Below, one piece after another: positions 52,001 to 62,200 of a DNA stretch of 64,000 nucleotides (the first letter of the stretch is position 1; each line of letters starts with the position of its first letter). The position numbers were made by a program, and so were the translations under genes. Below the pieces are notes generated by a model. That model worked only from the letters and a program-made list of their open reading frames with translations, made no database searches and was not told the DNA's origin. The stretch is from contig NC_084773.1 in assembly GCF_028858725.1 (NCBI RefSeq), positions 5,322,350 to 5,386,349 on the forward strand, in the 5' to 3' direction. Origin of the DNA: Colius striatus (lineage: Eukaryota; Chordata; Aves; Coliiformes; Coliidae).

Positions 52001-55000
52001 TAGGAATTCTGAGCAACACTCCCTTGACTGGGACAGGAAGAGAGGACAGTCTGAAAGCAGCCTTGGTGCTTGGTGGCAGCCTGATGTTACAGGAGAAGTC
52101 ACAGAAACAGAGAGCATGAGACAGTAAAGAAGGAACAGAACCTCTAATTCCTCAGCTCCATGGTCCACCCATCAGAACACCTCTCTTTGCTCACCACTTT
52201 TGCCTCTGCCTTTTGTGAAGACATTTAAGCAATGTCAGAAGCAGCGCTTTGCAAAGCCAGAAAGAGGAGGTTGGCAAGATCTGCTGCTGGAGAAAGGCTT
52301 CAAGTCTCCCACAGGAGATGCCACTCCCAGACCAGTAACAGCACATTGTGGCAAAGAGTCTGCACTGTCCCCAAACTCTTGTCCTCAGTCAATGCCAAGC
52401 TGTCCAGCTTTTCCCAGTATGTTCTCTCCTCTCACCACAGTGGCAGAGTTTTACTCCCAGCTCTCAGTGTATCCAGGGCTACCCAGTGGGGTTCATAGAG
52501 CACGCTGTGACAAAGGCCTTACACTCAAGTCCTACTTGCTTTTCCTGAGGGCCTATGCCCTGTCAGCATACACAGGCATCAAGAAATGGAGGGAGAGATT
52601 CCTGCATCTATCTACAGTCTGTCTGGATGGGCCATCTGGCACTGGGATTGATTTAGTGAGAGCAAGACTCACATAGGCATTCAGGAAACACAGCTATGAT
52701 AAAGGAGCTCTGAAATGAAGCCAGGAACCAAGCTGGGTTCAGTGAAGCAGTAACACAGCTTATCCTATTGGCTTCTCTCCCAAGAGCTAAAGGGCACCAT
52801 GCCATGGAGCAGATCACAAGGATGCAATGAAAATCTCCATAGAGAAATATGAGGTTCTCTGGCACAGCATTTACACTCCCTCAGCCCCTCTTGAGCCAAC
52901 AAGCAATATTAATAAGCAAGGTAATTTTTCCCAGATGTCAAAGCAATAACCTACTAAGTAGGCAAAGATCAGGCCAGCTTTTATTGCATCTGTGAAAAAC
53001 TGCAACAGAACTGGGTTTGATACTGATACAGGAGGAAATCTCTGCTCCTCTTCCCTATTACTGGACTATAAGGCCAAGGGTAACAGTGAGGTGGCAAGTT
53101 TGGGAAGGGCTTATTCCTACATATCAGACTCATTTAAGAGCTGGAACTGAGTTACAAGAAGTGAAGAGATGCAGCTCAGTGCAGACAGAAACAGAAGTAG
53201 CCTGTCTCTGTATCCCAGGGCTGACAGCAGCTTGGGAAAACGGGCTATGTGGGCCCTGGGCAGAAATGTCAGTTGATGAGCAGCACTCCAGCCTCACAGA
53301 TGTAGCTCCAGAAGAGGTAGCAACAGGAATCCTTCTGAGACTGCTCTTCTATCCTCTACTGAGGATACGAGTATGTATCAGAGCTCTGTCCCTTTTATGA
53401 TGCCTACAAAGACCAGGATCCTGGACTCTCAAGTATTCTCAGATTCCAGTTCTGGGGCTTGCTGTCTTAGTGACAGTCCACAATAACCTGAGTCAAGAAG
53501 AATCAGCTGGGGAAGGCCAAAGTCAACCTGATACAGGTCTATCCTGACTTCAGGCACAAGGTGTTTGATTGAGCAGCTCCCAACATCCAGCCACAGCACC
53601 AACACTCTCACCAAACCAAAGGCTGCAAGGAGGATCCTGAGGGACACCACACCAGGGGAAGTGCTACTTCAGTGTGCAAGCTTTGTTCTAGAGGAGCAAT
53701 GACAGAAGCAAGCACAGCAGTAACAATACCAGAAATGAGAGAGGGAAAGGCTCAAGCTATGCTTGTCTTTAACCTCCTAAGTGACATACGTACTCTTACT
53801 ACTTGCTGCCTTGAGTTTCCCACATTCATAGAAAGAGAAAAGAATAGTTATCACAAAACACTTTGAAAGCCCTGGGAAGACACACAGCATGTAAGTACTG
53901 TTGCTTTATTTAGGCTGCTGTCTTTGCAAAGCACACTCACAACTAAATGAAAAATACACTCTGGTAAATACAAGCATTTTCTTTCTTCCTGAATTCACAC
54001 ACGCTTTAGGAGCTCAACAAACTAAACATTCTCTTGTTTCCAGTGGAGATAAAAATGAACCACATGTCCAAATGTTGAGGACTCTTGGTCTCTCCTAAAC
54101 AACAACTTACAAAAAATGGGTAATACATGGGCTTGTATACCTATGTGCATTCTCCCTGGTGAGATTCACAGCAGCCTTCTCCTTATCCATGGCTATCACC
54201 CGGCTCTGGGACAGAAAAAACAAACCACCAAACAAGTATTGCAACATCGAGGTTCCTGAGCAGATACACTCTGCCCAAAATGACATGCAAGATAAAAACT
54301 GACAATTGATTATTCACTCTCAGCTCCTAAAAGGAATAGCTGATGAAGAATGCACCTCAGGGCATTCATAGGAACACGAGCCACTTCTAATAGGGCCACT
54401 AACATGACAGAAAACAGTCAGTAACACTGCCAGCAGTCTTCCAAAATAGACAGGCTTCTGACCAAACCAACTCAGCTGACAACAATGGAGTCACACTGAC
54501 TCGTACCACTCATATCATTCATAGCTCTTAATAGCATGAGACTCACTGCTGCAGCTAGACTGAGCTAGACATAGGGTGAAGGGAGGTCATGTCATAGGCT
54601 TCTCCTGTCTAACGAGAACAGAACCCTTCCCAGCATTAAGACAATCACTTGGATAGAGGTTCTGGTGTTTTCCATCTGTTGTGCAGACACTGTTCGCCTA
54701 GTTACCCCAGTGCAACCTTACAGCACATTCGCTGTGTGTATTGACTGCATGTACCTGACTGTGTGTCAAGAATTTGCAAGTTCTCCATTTAGAGCTTAGG
54801 ACTACATGGTTAGAGACATGTTTGACTTTCCATTCCACCTTGGGAAGAGTGCAGGCAAAGGTCTGACTTGGTTTTGCCTAATGTTTTTTTAACCACAGAT
54901 GTTGGTAAATATTTATGTAGGGAAAGCATGCTTAAAGAAACCATTTGGCATCTGGAGGTGATGGTGTGACTGGCCACCATTCCTACAGGGATTAATTTCA

Positions 55001-56314
55001 CAGCCTGAGGTGAGCACTCCCACACATGAACCTCACCCTTAAGGTGAAGGACACAGCTGAACCTCTAAGTGAAAAGTTGCTGCTCTGTTCTCAGTCCCAC
55101 AGTGCCAAACACTAAAGAGATCACACAGAATGTAAACATTGAGCTGTCAGCATGGCTGCCACTAACTTCAATCAGTCAAGGCTCCTTACTTCTTTGGAAA
55201 GGACTATTATCAGTTACAGGAACACACTGACCCAGCTCTTTAATGTAACAGGCAAGGAAAAGAGCATGAAGTAAAGCTCAGGACAATGGAGTAATCATAC
55301 CTTGAGTTCATGAAGCTCAAGCATTAACCTTATTGGGTCACTGGGAGGGGGAACACAGGTACCAACCTCCAATTCTTATACAGTCCTACAACTCTACAAG
55401 AGGAAGAGTTGGCCAAGGTAATTCTCATTCACAAGAAACAACTGTCTGCTCTGCAATTCTGAGGAAAGAAATATCTTTCCCTTAGCCACGTGAAATGAGA
55501 TCTTGGATTTGGTTTTCTTTGTTTACCAGCAGCATGATAACCAGGAGCAAGAAGGGCTTTGGTCACTCTGATCTCAGTCCCCTTCCTGTTCTTTTTACTT
55601 TGTCCAAAAGGTGGGGATCGTTATTAGCGAACAGAAGACTTGAAAAATGTGGGTTGGCAGTTGTGGCAGTGTGACATATGCTTGTCATATTGATGCCAAG
55701 TACTGACAATTCTGTGTCTGTACTCATTAGTCTTCAATCTCCTAGAGACAAGATCTTTTGATTCACAGTGAGGTGTTTTTTAGAGAGATGACTGCCCCAT
55801 ACATTTGACTGTGTGCCCATGCCTCAGTTTCTCTTGTCCACAGCCCAGGATTTTAGCTTAAACCAACACGCACCAGTGCTTCAAGATAAGGTGATTAACA
55901 GTGAGCTGTGACAGCTGAAGAATGCTCCTTTCATTTTGATTATGTCTCTGCTACTCCTGCAGACAGCTGGGGAGAGCAATTTCTAAATATCCCTCTGCTA
56001 CCTGGCATGAAATTGCAGAGCCTGACTATCAGAGACCTTAGCTGCTGGAGTCCCATTGAAGCAAAGTAGTTTGTCTGTGAAGTCTCAACAGAGCCTTGTA
56101 GAGTGTAATTATCTTGTAACACAATCATATGTTGTACCATGAGCACTGAAATAAAGCTCACCTGTGGCAGCTTGCACAACAAACTCAGAGCAATTGCTCC
56201 AGAGCCACAGCCAATCTCCAGGATCACAGGATGAGGGGTAGGAACTGGGAAGCAGAGGCTGGAATTCTTCTCCCGTTTCTGAGATTCTTCCTCCACAACT
56301 AAAGAGATGAGATC
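46057..56314 (-). CDS. HEMK1: HEMK1, mitochondrial release-factor glutamine methyltransferase (3' seven coding exons)
   Basis: The family transfers a methyl group from S-adenosylmethionine to the glutamine of the GGQ motif in peptide-chain release factors; HEMK1 is the mitochondrial member. Seven minus-strand exons (56314-56162, 54205-54141, 50853-50804, 49534-49429, 48369-48274, 46506-46393, 46093-46057) join in frame at AG/GT borders and give 206 residues plus TGA. Visible in this partial product are the SAM-binding loop [10 protein letters not shown] (31-40), the post-motif acidic residue in VIAMDK (58), the catalytic NPPY (107-110), an ALDGG segment, FLEVDPRHP and a C-terminal PRFVHI. Order and spacing match vertebrate HEMK1 as I know it (about 338 residues in human). 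The N-terminal third, with targeting peptide and helical domain, was not found in the window. Identity is secure; the gene is partial here, with no sign of a pseudogene. Confidence 0.93.
46393..46506 (-). CDS. HEMK1: HEMK1 exon (FLEVDPRHP)
   Basis: The exon is 114 nt; acceptor CCTTTCAG, donor GGCAA followed by GTAAGT. It encodes [19 protein letters not shown] and ends with HKDFCGK. This is the last beta-strand and helix region of the methyltransferase fold and aligns without gaps to what I recall of mammalian HEMK1. Confidence 0.93.
46507..48273 (-). other. HEMK1: HEMK1 intron
   Basis: A 1.77-kb intron with GTAAGC donor and TTTCAG acceptor. No repeat is recognised. Confidence 0.75.
48274..48369 (-). 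CDS. HEMK1: HEMK1 exon ([10 protein letters not shown])
   Basis: The exon is 96 nt; acceptor CACTCCAG, donor GG followed by GTAAGC. It encodes [20 protein letters not shown] and [12 protein letters not shown]. The YEDxxALDGGxxG block follows the catalytic motif in this family. Frame is continuous with both neighbours. Confidence 0.93.
48370..49428 (-). other. HEMK1: HEMK1 intron containing a CR1 fragment
   Basis: A 1.06-kb intron with donor GTAATC and acceptor CACTCCAG. It carries the CR1 3' end at 49061-49148 and a short CA tract near 49024. Confidence 0.75.
49061..49148 (-). mobile_element. CR1 LINE 3' end inside a HEMK1 intron
   Basis: ATAGAATCACAGAATGGAGG followed by GGTTGGAAGGGACCTTTAGA and GATCATCTAGTCC is a well-preserved reverse complement of the CR1 3' end. 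It is the same subfamily as the copy at 30465-30940. About 90 bases remain, in the sense orientation of HEMK1. Just beyond its truncated end, ACAGTTTTTGTTT is repeated (49157 and 49174). Confidence 0.92.
49429..49534 (-). CDS. HEMK1: HEMK1 exon with catalytic NPPY motif
   Basis: The exon is 106 nt after acceptor TTTTCTAG, with donor TG followed by GTAATC. It encodes [18 protein letters not shown] and [14 protein letters not shown] is the signature of the glutamine and adenine N-methyltransferase class and holds the substrate amide. The last complete codon gives Leu where family members usually carry Arg after the Glu-Ile/Val pair, right at the exon edge. Confidence 0.93.
49535..50803 (-). other. 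HEMK1: HEMK1 intron
   Basis: A 1.27-kb intron between the short exon and the NPPY exon (GTAACT donor, TTCTAG acceptor). No repeat is recognised. Confidence 0.75.
50804..50853 (-). CDS. HEMK1: HEMK1 short exon ([13 protein letters not shown])
   Basis: The exon is 50 nt, bounded by GACAG and GTAACT. It completes the split arginine codon and encodes [16 protein letters not shown], equivalent to the mammalian stretch just before the NPPY strand. It is recognisable only because the neighbouring exons fix the frame; on its own it would be missed by ORF length. Confidence 0.9.
50854..54140 (-). other. HEMK1: HEMK1 intron (largest seen)
   Basis: A 3.29-kb intron with GTATAC donor and GACAG acceptor. 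It has several long chance open frames (for example 52200-52676 plus and 53017-53400 plus) with no domains. An A/C-rich patch lies at 51205-51285. Confidence 0.7.
54141..54205 (-). CDS. HEMK1: HEMK1 exon with post-motif I acidic strand
   Basis: The exon is 65 nt and starts in phase 0 after CTGTCCCAG. It ends with two bases of an arginine codon before GTATAC. It encodes [21 protein letters not shown]. The Asp of MDK is the position that binds the SAM ribose in class I methyltransferases. The reading frame continues exactly into the next exon. Confidence 0.92.
54206..56161 (-). other. HEMK1: HEMK1 intron
   Basis: A 1.96-kb intron separating motif I from the next exon (GTGAGC donor, CCCAG acceptor). 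No repeat is recognised. Confidence 0.75.
56162..56314 (-). CDS. HEMK1: HEMK1 exon with SAM-binding motif I
   Basis: The exon is 153 nt (51 codons), phase 0 at both ends. The acceptor is TTTTTTAG before GAT; the donor is CACAG followed by GTGAGC. It encodes the end of the linker ([10 protein letters not shown]) and the glycine-rich loop [12 protein letters not shown]. The charged stretch between them (SQKREKNSS) falls in a part of the family that varies in length. The preceding exon should end with the conserved IPRPETE-type segment, which I could not place upstream. Confidence 0.93.
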
Positions 56315-58778
56315 CTAAAAAACACCCAACCAAACAAATACAACTTTCAAGGGAGCTGTTTGCACTCACACCTTTGTGGTCTGAGAATTGGAGGTTACAT
56401 TTCTTGACTCTGTAACCCAATGAAATGTATTTTTGTTGCTAATTCTAAAAACACAGATGGCACCAGTAGAACTGACACACCAGAAGCCACTTTTGCTCTA
56501 TCTCCCCCACAGGGTGTTTTGATTAGTAACTAAATCCTCGGGGTACATTTTCCCACTGATCCTCTGAAATCTTCTAGCACTGTTGGGAAAAACAATAACC
56601 AAACAGCTGGAGCACATTATCTTCTGCAACACCATTTTATTTACTTCAAAATTCCAGCTTTCAGAATTTGTAAGCTTCAAAATGTAAGATTTCTGCTCTG
56701 TCTCAGTCTGGTACGTAATCCAGAGGCACAGGTACAGCTCCTAACAGCATCTAAATCAATAACCCAGCCTGATGAGGAAAAGCAAAGGCAATGAATTAAT
56801 AAATTATCCAATGAGCAGCTCCCTGCCTGCATTTCAGATCATGGACTCCTGCTACATTTTGTTGGTATAAAGTCACATGGAAAAGTTTTTCCTCCATGCT
56901 CCCAGATCCGTACACTTCTCTGCCATCACTGCCTCCTCCCTCCCATCCATCTCCTCTGGGCCTCACAAAGCCCAGGCAGCTCTGAAGCACTCCATTTTAA
57001 CAGAACCCTTTTTTCTGTTGACTTGTTCTGCTGAAAGAGCCTGAAAGCATAAAGTAAAAAGGGAAGATGTGGTTGATTTGAATGTGTGAACACTCCGTAT
57101 TTTCACATTAATATTACTTCTTCAGTCATCTTTTCTGAGCCTTTGCCATTTTCACTTCATCTCTGTTAGGCTATGCTGCTCTTCCAGTAGTCTGGCTCTG
57201 CCAACAATAGCCTTTTGGGAGTCACTGGCCCCTCAACTTTCTTTAGGCTCCTTTTCACAGCCAGGTCCTTCAGGGTCATTTTAGCAACAAGCAGCTTCAA
57301 TTGTTGATACTGTTTTCTCTCAAATCTTTTCTATCTGTTGAGCTGGAAAGAGTCAGAGATGCCCATGACTTTGCTGATCAGATACTGAATGACAGCAGTC
57401 ACTGGGCTTCTCCAGGCTGTGCCCTCTGCCTTCTACAGCTTTCAGTGCTCCTCAGCAATCAGTTGTTTTGTGCTCATACCCAAAAGCCCAAGAGGGAAGG
57501 AAAAGCAGCCCAGAGGCTGGATGGCACTGTTCTGAAAGGTCTCTCTGACAGCTGTGTCTTCACTGCAAAGCTACGTTTGGTGACCAATACCTAAGCTATA
57601 GCCTCAGCCAGGTACGAGGAGCCACACAGCAGGGCCCTGCTCTGGTTACCATGTTGTTCCTGGCACTGCACTCATAGGAGAGTTTTGCTAACAGCTTCCA
57701 AAATCAATGATTCCTTGTTGCTGCTCTGGGATTCCTTTTCTAGACAATTATGGGAGAAAAACTTCTTACAGGCTCCCAACAGGACTGTGGGAGACCATTA
57801 GAGGACTACTAATGCTCACAGAGCAACAAGTAAACAAATAGGGAAAAAATAAGCACCTTATTTACCCACTTTTGTGGGAAAATAGCTTTTGCCTTTCAGC
57901 TAATGGCTCCAGATGAATCAGTTTGAAAATGCTTCTGCAAAGGAGACAGCCAGAGATGGTAACCACAGCTGGTTTGGGGTAGCAGGTGCTGATGATTCCA
58001 AGACCACAGAAGAAGAGACATTCTGCTTGGCCATTAAATCACCTTTAAATACCAGCCACTTCTGGTCACTTACAAATATTTCCAAGAAATGTCTACAGTA
58101 ACTCAGAAGAACCCTTTGTCTCCAGAGCTGATCACAGCGTAGCACAAGTTACTGATTACAAACGTCCGAATGTAACTTCCATACAATAAAACTATTGTCA
58201 CTATTTATTAACTTCCCTAAGGTTTATCATTAGTGATTTCAAGCTTGGAGTTTTTCACGGAACTTCTACTTTACACATTCCACAGTGAAAGTATTTTTAG
58301 AGTGCTTGCCAAATGTCCTGTTTAAATATGACTGATTTCATTGTTAAAGTGATGTTAGTATTACTTAGGCTTTGCATCCTACTTCCTGACTCTTTTGCCT
58401 TACTATCTTTGTTATTTATTTCACATACTTCTTACAGAGGCAAAGGCAAGTGCTCTCATAATACATGTTTATCCTTAAAGAATACTAAAAATAAACCAGC
58501 CTAAAGAAACCACATCCTTATCCAGACATTAGTATCTTACTACAATCAAAAAGGTCATCATGAACAGAAATTCTTTTGTGAAACAAGTTTGATTGACAGC
58601 AAAACAGAAGGTGAATTCTAACTGACAAATCAGGGAAACAATTACTAGTAGAGATTATTCGATATTGAAGCAAATTTGTGATTAAGTATGTATTAAAAGC
58701 AAGCAGACAAAACAGAATGCACTGGAATAAGAAATGTTGCAATTCTGCATTAACCATGGCCCTTCTCTTCATTTACAG
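56315..58778. other. Presumed HEMK1 5' intron or upstream sequence, no exon recognised
   Basis: The HEMK1 reading frame must continue to the right, because the first identified exon begins mid-protein with a proper acceptor. I could not recognise the missing N-terminal exons here. Two weak look-alikes were rejected. Confidence 0.5.
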
Positions 58779-59228
58779 GTTTCACATGAAAACCACATTT
58801 CCCCAACACCTGCGAAAGAATCAAGAAAACCCAGAAACCATGATAGAGTACATTCATTTATCCCACTGCCATCACACCGGGCTTCCTTCTCAGAAACCAT
58901 GCTTAAGTTATCCAACATGGTTTTGAAACGGTATTTTTCAGATTCTTCTCGGTATTTTTCATCTTTTAGCAAGGGATCCAGCCAAAAGCTGTGTTTCTCC
59001 AAGGACACTGTTTCCAAGAAGTCACCACTGATAAATTACTTTGCAGAACACAGCAGAACCTCTTTCAAATCTCATCTTGGGTTTTATGATGAAGTATTTC
59101 TGGCCAAGCATTACAGTGTTTGTACAAAACCTGCAAAATACCCTGCATGGCAGACATTCCCTACCTCTGTACAGAATCTGACTAAAGCCACAGCTGGTGA
59201 AAAGCAGAGGAAGGCAGAAGGTGCTTAA
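58779..59228 (+). CDS. Unrecognised open exon, possible mitochondrial-targeted protein
   Basis: The frame is open for 150 codons after an acceptor-like CCTTCTCTTCATTTACAG and ends in TAA. The ATG at 58899 would start MLKLSNMVLKRYFSDSSRYF. This segment is rich in Ser, Arg, Lys and aromatics with few acids and looks like a mitochondrial presequence. Later residues include FYDEVFLAKHYSVCTKPAKY. A weak donor-like CTG-GTGAAA lies at about 59196. I recognise no family. It may be a terminal or first coding exon of a plus-strand gene opposite HEMK1, a lineage-specific transcript, or a chance frame. The opposite strand is also partly open, which lowers confidence. Confidence 0.25.
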   Translation, partial: VSHENHISPTPAKESRKPRNHDRVHSFIPLPSHRASFSETMLKLSNMVLKRYFSDSSRYFSSFSKGSSQKLCFSKDTVSKKSPLINYFAEHSRTSFKSHLGFYDEVFLAKHYSVCTKPAKYPAWQTFPTSVQNLTKATAGEKQRKAEGA

Positions 59229-62200
59229 AAAGAGATGCCAGTCCCAGACACAGAGAAACTGGGACAAGAGCAGATGACCAAAGGCTGAGGTCTTTATCTT
59301 GTAGGATTCCTCAAATCGTCTCAGACTGAAAAGAGAGCACCAACACCTGCTAATATAATGCCACCATTGCTAAAAGCCATCTTAACAGTCAGTTTGAACA
59401 CCAGTTCTAAAGGTTGAGAGATTAAGTTACAAAAATTCCACTGGGAAATCAAACACTTTGGCAGCCCAGGTAATTAACTTTTGGAATGTGCTGGGTAAAT
59501 TCTCCACAACCTGGCACTCTAAACCGAAACAGCTGTTCAAAAGGGCTGACTTCCACTCACAGGATTCAACACTCAGGGGATGTCCTTCACTATAGAAAAA
59601 TGCTATTTTTTAATTTAAAAAAAGAGACCTCACAATCAGCATGTCTTTACAGCCTCCAAAAAGAGAACAATGAATTGGATTGCTCATGTGCTTTGTCCCT
59701 GAAGCACGCTCAGCACTTTGAGATCTCTAACATCTATCCTTACAACCCCCATTTTCCAGATGAGCAGCTGTAAAACAGTGACCATCCCAAACCCATGAAG
59801 GAGGATTAGAGCAGAGCACTGAGCCCAGTACTCCAGAAGCCTCACCCACATGTTTCCAATGACACCACTTCAGACTGTGGAAATGGGGTACCCAAGCTCC
59901 AGTTAGGAACAGGCAGGTCTACAGTTGCGTGAGGGCAACTGACAGGAGGCACAAAGATCAGAACTAGATTCCCACATCACCTAAACAAGCAGTGCTTTGC
60001 TGCTCTTGAACAGCCTTTTTTTTTTTTTACTGTTGTAGATAAAAAAATATATTTTCTTAAAAATAATCCAAAGTGCTGTATTAAGGAGCAAGGAAAATCA
60101 TAAACTCAAGAAGTGTCTTAGAAATGGGACCTGATTCCACCCTCACCCATAGCACCTAAACCAATGAATGCTCAGCTAGGGAGTTATAAAAATTACTTAA
60201 CAGCATGTGTCCTTATTGTCAGTAACAACACAGCCCACACTAAAATCCTGCCAAGCAGTGCTACAGGTACTGGCAGAACTACTTTGATCCTGGAGCCTGG
60301 TGTACACATACATAGTGTGATATTTGTATCAGAGTGGGGAAATGGAACATTTTGAAGAGCTTTTCTCCCCTAGCCTGTGCAAAAAAGATCCTTCCTCCAG
60401 CAAAAGTCACTTTTGGAAGGAGTGTAGGGACTGAAGAGCAAACAGACAAAACCAGAAAGAAATCAAAATCCTCTCTCAGCTTTTGCTAGCAACAGCACAA
60501 AAGTGGAAGGGCCTGGACGTGGCTTGGGCAGCCCCCACGACTCGGAGCTGTTGTCATCTGAGTACAGGAGCAGATTGCACATTTCATTCCATAGATGAGT
60601 GTACAAAGATGTTCAAGCAGCTGATAGGGAGAGCTAGAAGTCACGTGGAAGGGTGAGCTCAGTAGCCACCCCTGTCCCTTGGAGCACATCTTATGTTATG
60701 GCTAAAACTGCTCCCCAGCAGTCCTCCCCCTCACAGCTTTGCAGGATTGCCACGTGCCTTTCCAGGGCACGCCAGCAACGCCAGTGTGCTCCAGGGCCAT
60801 TTTGTCATCTGTCACAGGCAGACAGCAGGGCAATAGGCTAGGCTTAGGAACTGGGCGAGCTCACAGCTCTACAGTTACCAGTGTGGCTAAATGCCAATCT
60901 CTCTGCATGTTGCAAACTCTCCTAGGGAGATAATCAATGAACTTCCTGTTCTCCTCCATTGTACAGGACTTTGTGCAAATAAGTATTCATGACTAAGTCA
61001 AGACCAGCAGCCAGCTCTGAAACATCTGCACTCATAGGGGTGGTAAGCCAGGGTCCAAAGCAATGTATTTGGAAGGGTTTTTACACTGCACTGGGCTGGG
61101 GGTGATGCAGGCATCCAGTGTTGGCTTTTCAGGGACCTACATTCTGTTGCTTAGCACAAAATGGAGTAGGGAGGAGGTTATCAACCCTCTGTGTCTTTGC
61201 CAAAAGTGAATTCAGAAATCTACAGGGAAAAATGCAGGACATTCTCGGGAGCAAGAAGGATATCTGGTCCTCACTAGCAAAGGAAGAGCTTGCAATGACT
61301 AGAAGAGATCTACTACCTGTTGTTCCATATACAGGGGACACAAATGTTTGCTTCTCATGCTATTTTATCTCCAGCACTCAGAGGTTCTTAAGCTTTTGTC
61401 TCTTAGCCAAGCCACTGACAGCTTGCTCTCACCTTGTGACTCCAGGAAGTCTCGCTTCGCTGCCAGCATCACCCTAAGTTCACGTTGTCATTTATTTATT
61501 GGTTCCCCCACATCTTCTTGGTTGAGTGAAACAACCTTTGTGAACACTTCCAGCTTCCCATGAGCCTCTGCCTCACCCTTCCACCCACAGCTCCTGTTCC
61601 CCAACCTCTCCCCCCAGCACCCGCTCATGTTCTGACAGGTTCTTGGTATTACCTCCCCCTCTCTGTGGCCAGGTCTTTAGTTCACTGTATTTCTTGGAAC
61701 CACAGCTGCACAAAGAAAGCGTGAGGACACTGTCTGCCAGCATCTAAACCACAAGCTCCACAGCTGCACAGCTCCAACCAGCAGACAGCTCAAGGTCAGG
61801 CATCTTTCAGCACCAAGTCAGTCAGGAGGAAACAGCAGAGATTCTTGCAGCTTAAGGGTGGTTACAGAGCTGTGTGGAGTCAAGGCAATCGGTCCAACAC
61901 CAATGAATGGCCTGTCTGATGTTTCTGCAATTAAAATCACAAGGCTATGAAAAACAAGATGAGGAGAGGAATGGGAAAAGAAAGGGTGGAGGTCACAAAT
62001 TCACAGTGTGTTCCCTGTGTATCCTTTTTTCATGCTCTGGGGAAAGCAGGGAAGACAAGGTTCCAGGATGGTGGGTCAGGTTGGCAAAAAGCTCTAACTT
62101 CCCAGGCTAGCACAGAGGACAAGGGAAGAGAAGGACACAAAGGAACCTAGGTAACCTCTCTGCTCTCACACATTTCCTGGGAAAGTTTTACATATTTCTG

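Noticed and set aside
52200..53400. Two plus-strand frames of 158 and 127 codons
   Set aside because: They lie inside a HEMK1 intron, antisense, with no recognisable domain.
56372..56400. Minus-strand PPILRPQ just before GTGTGAG, resembling the PPVFIPRPETE exon end of HEMK1
   Set aside because: The implied intron to the exon at 56314 would be only 57 bases, and the conserved residues are incomplete.
57340..57420. Minus-strand frame reading QYLISKVMGISDSFQ, resembling the HEMK1 N-terminal YIVAHVLG region
   Set aside because: It hits a stop eight codons after the MG pair and has no donor site. The preceding residues do not align, so the likeness is probably chance.
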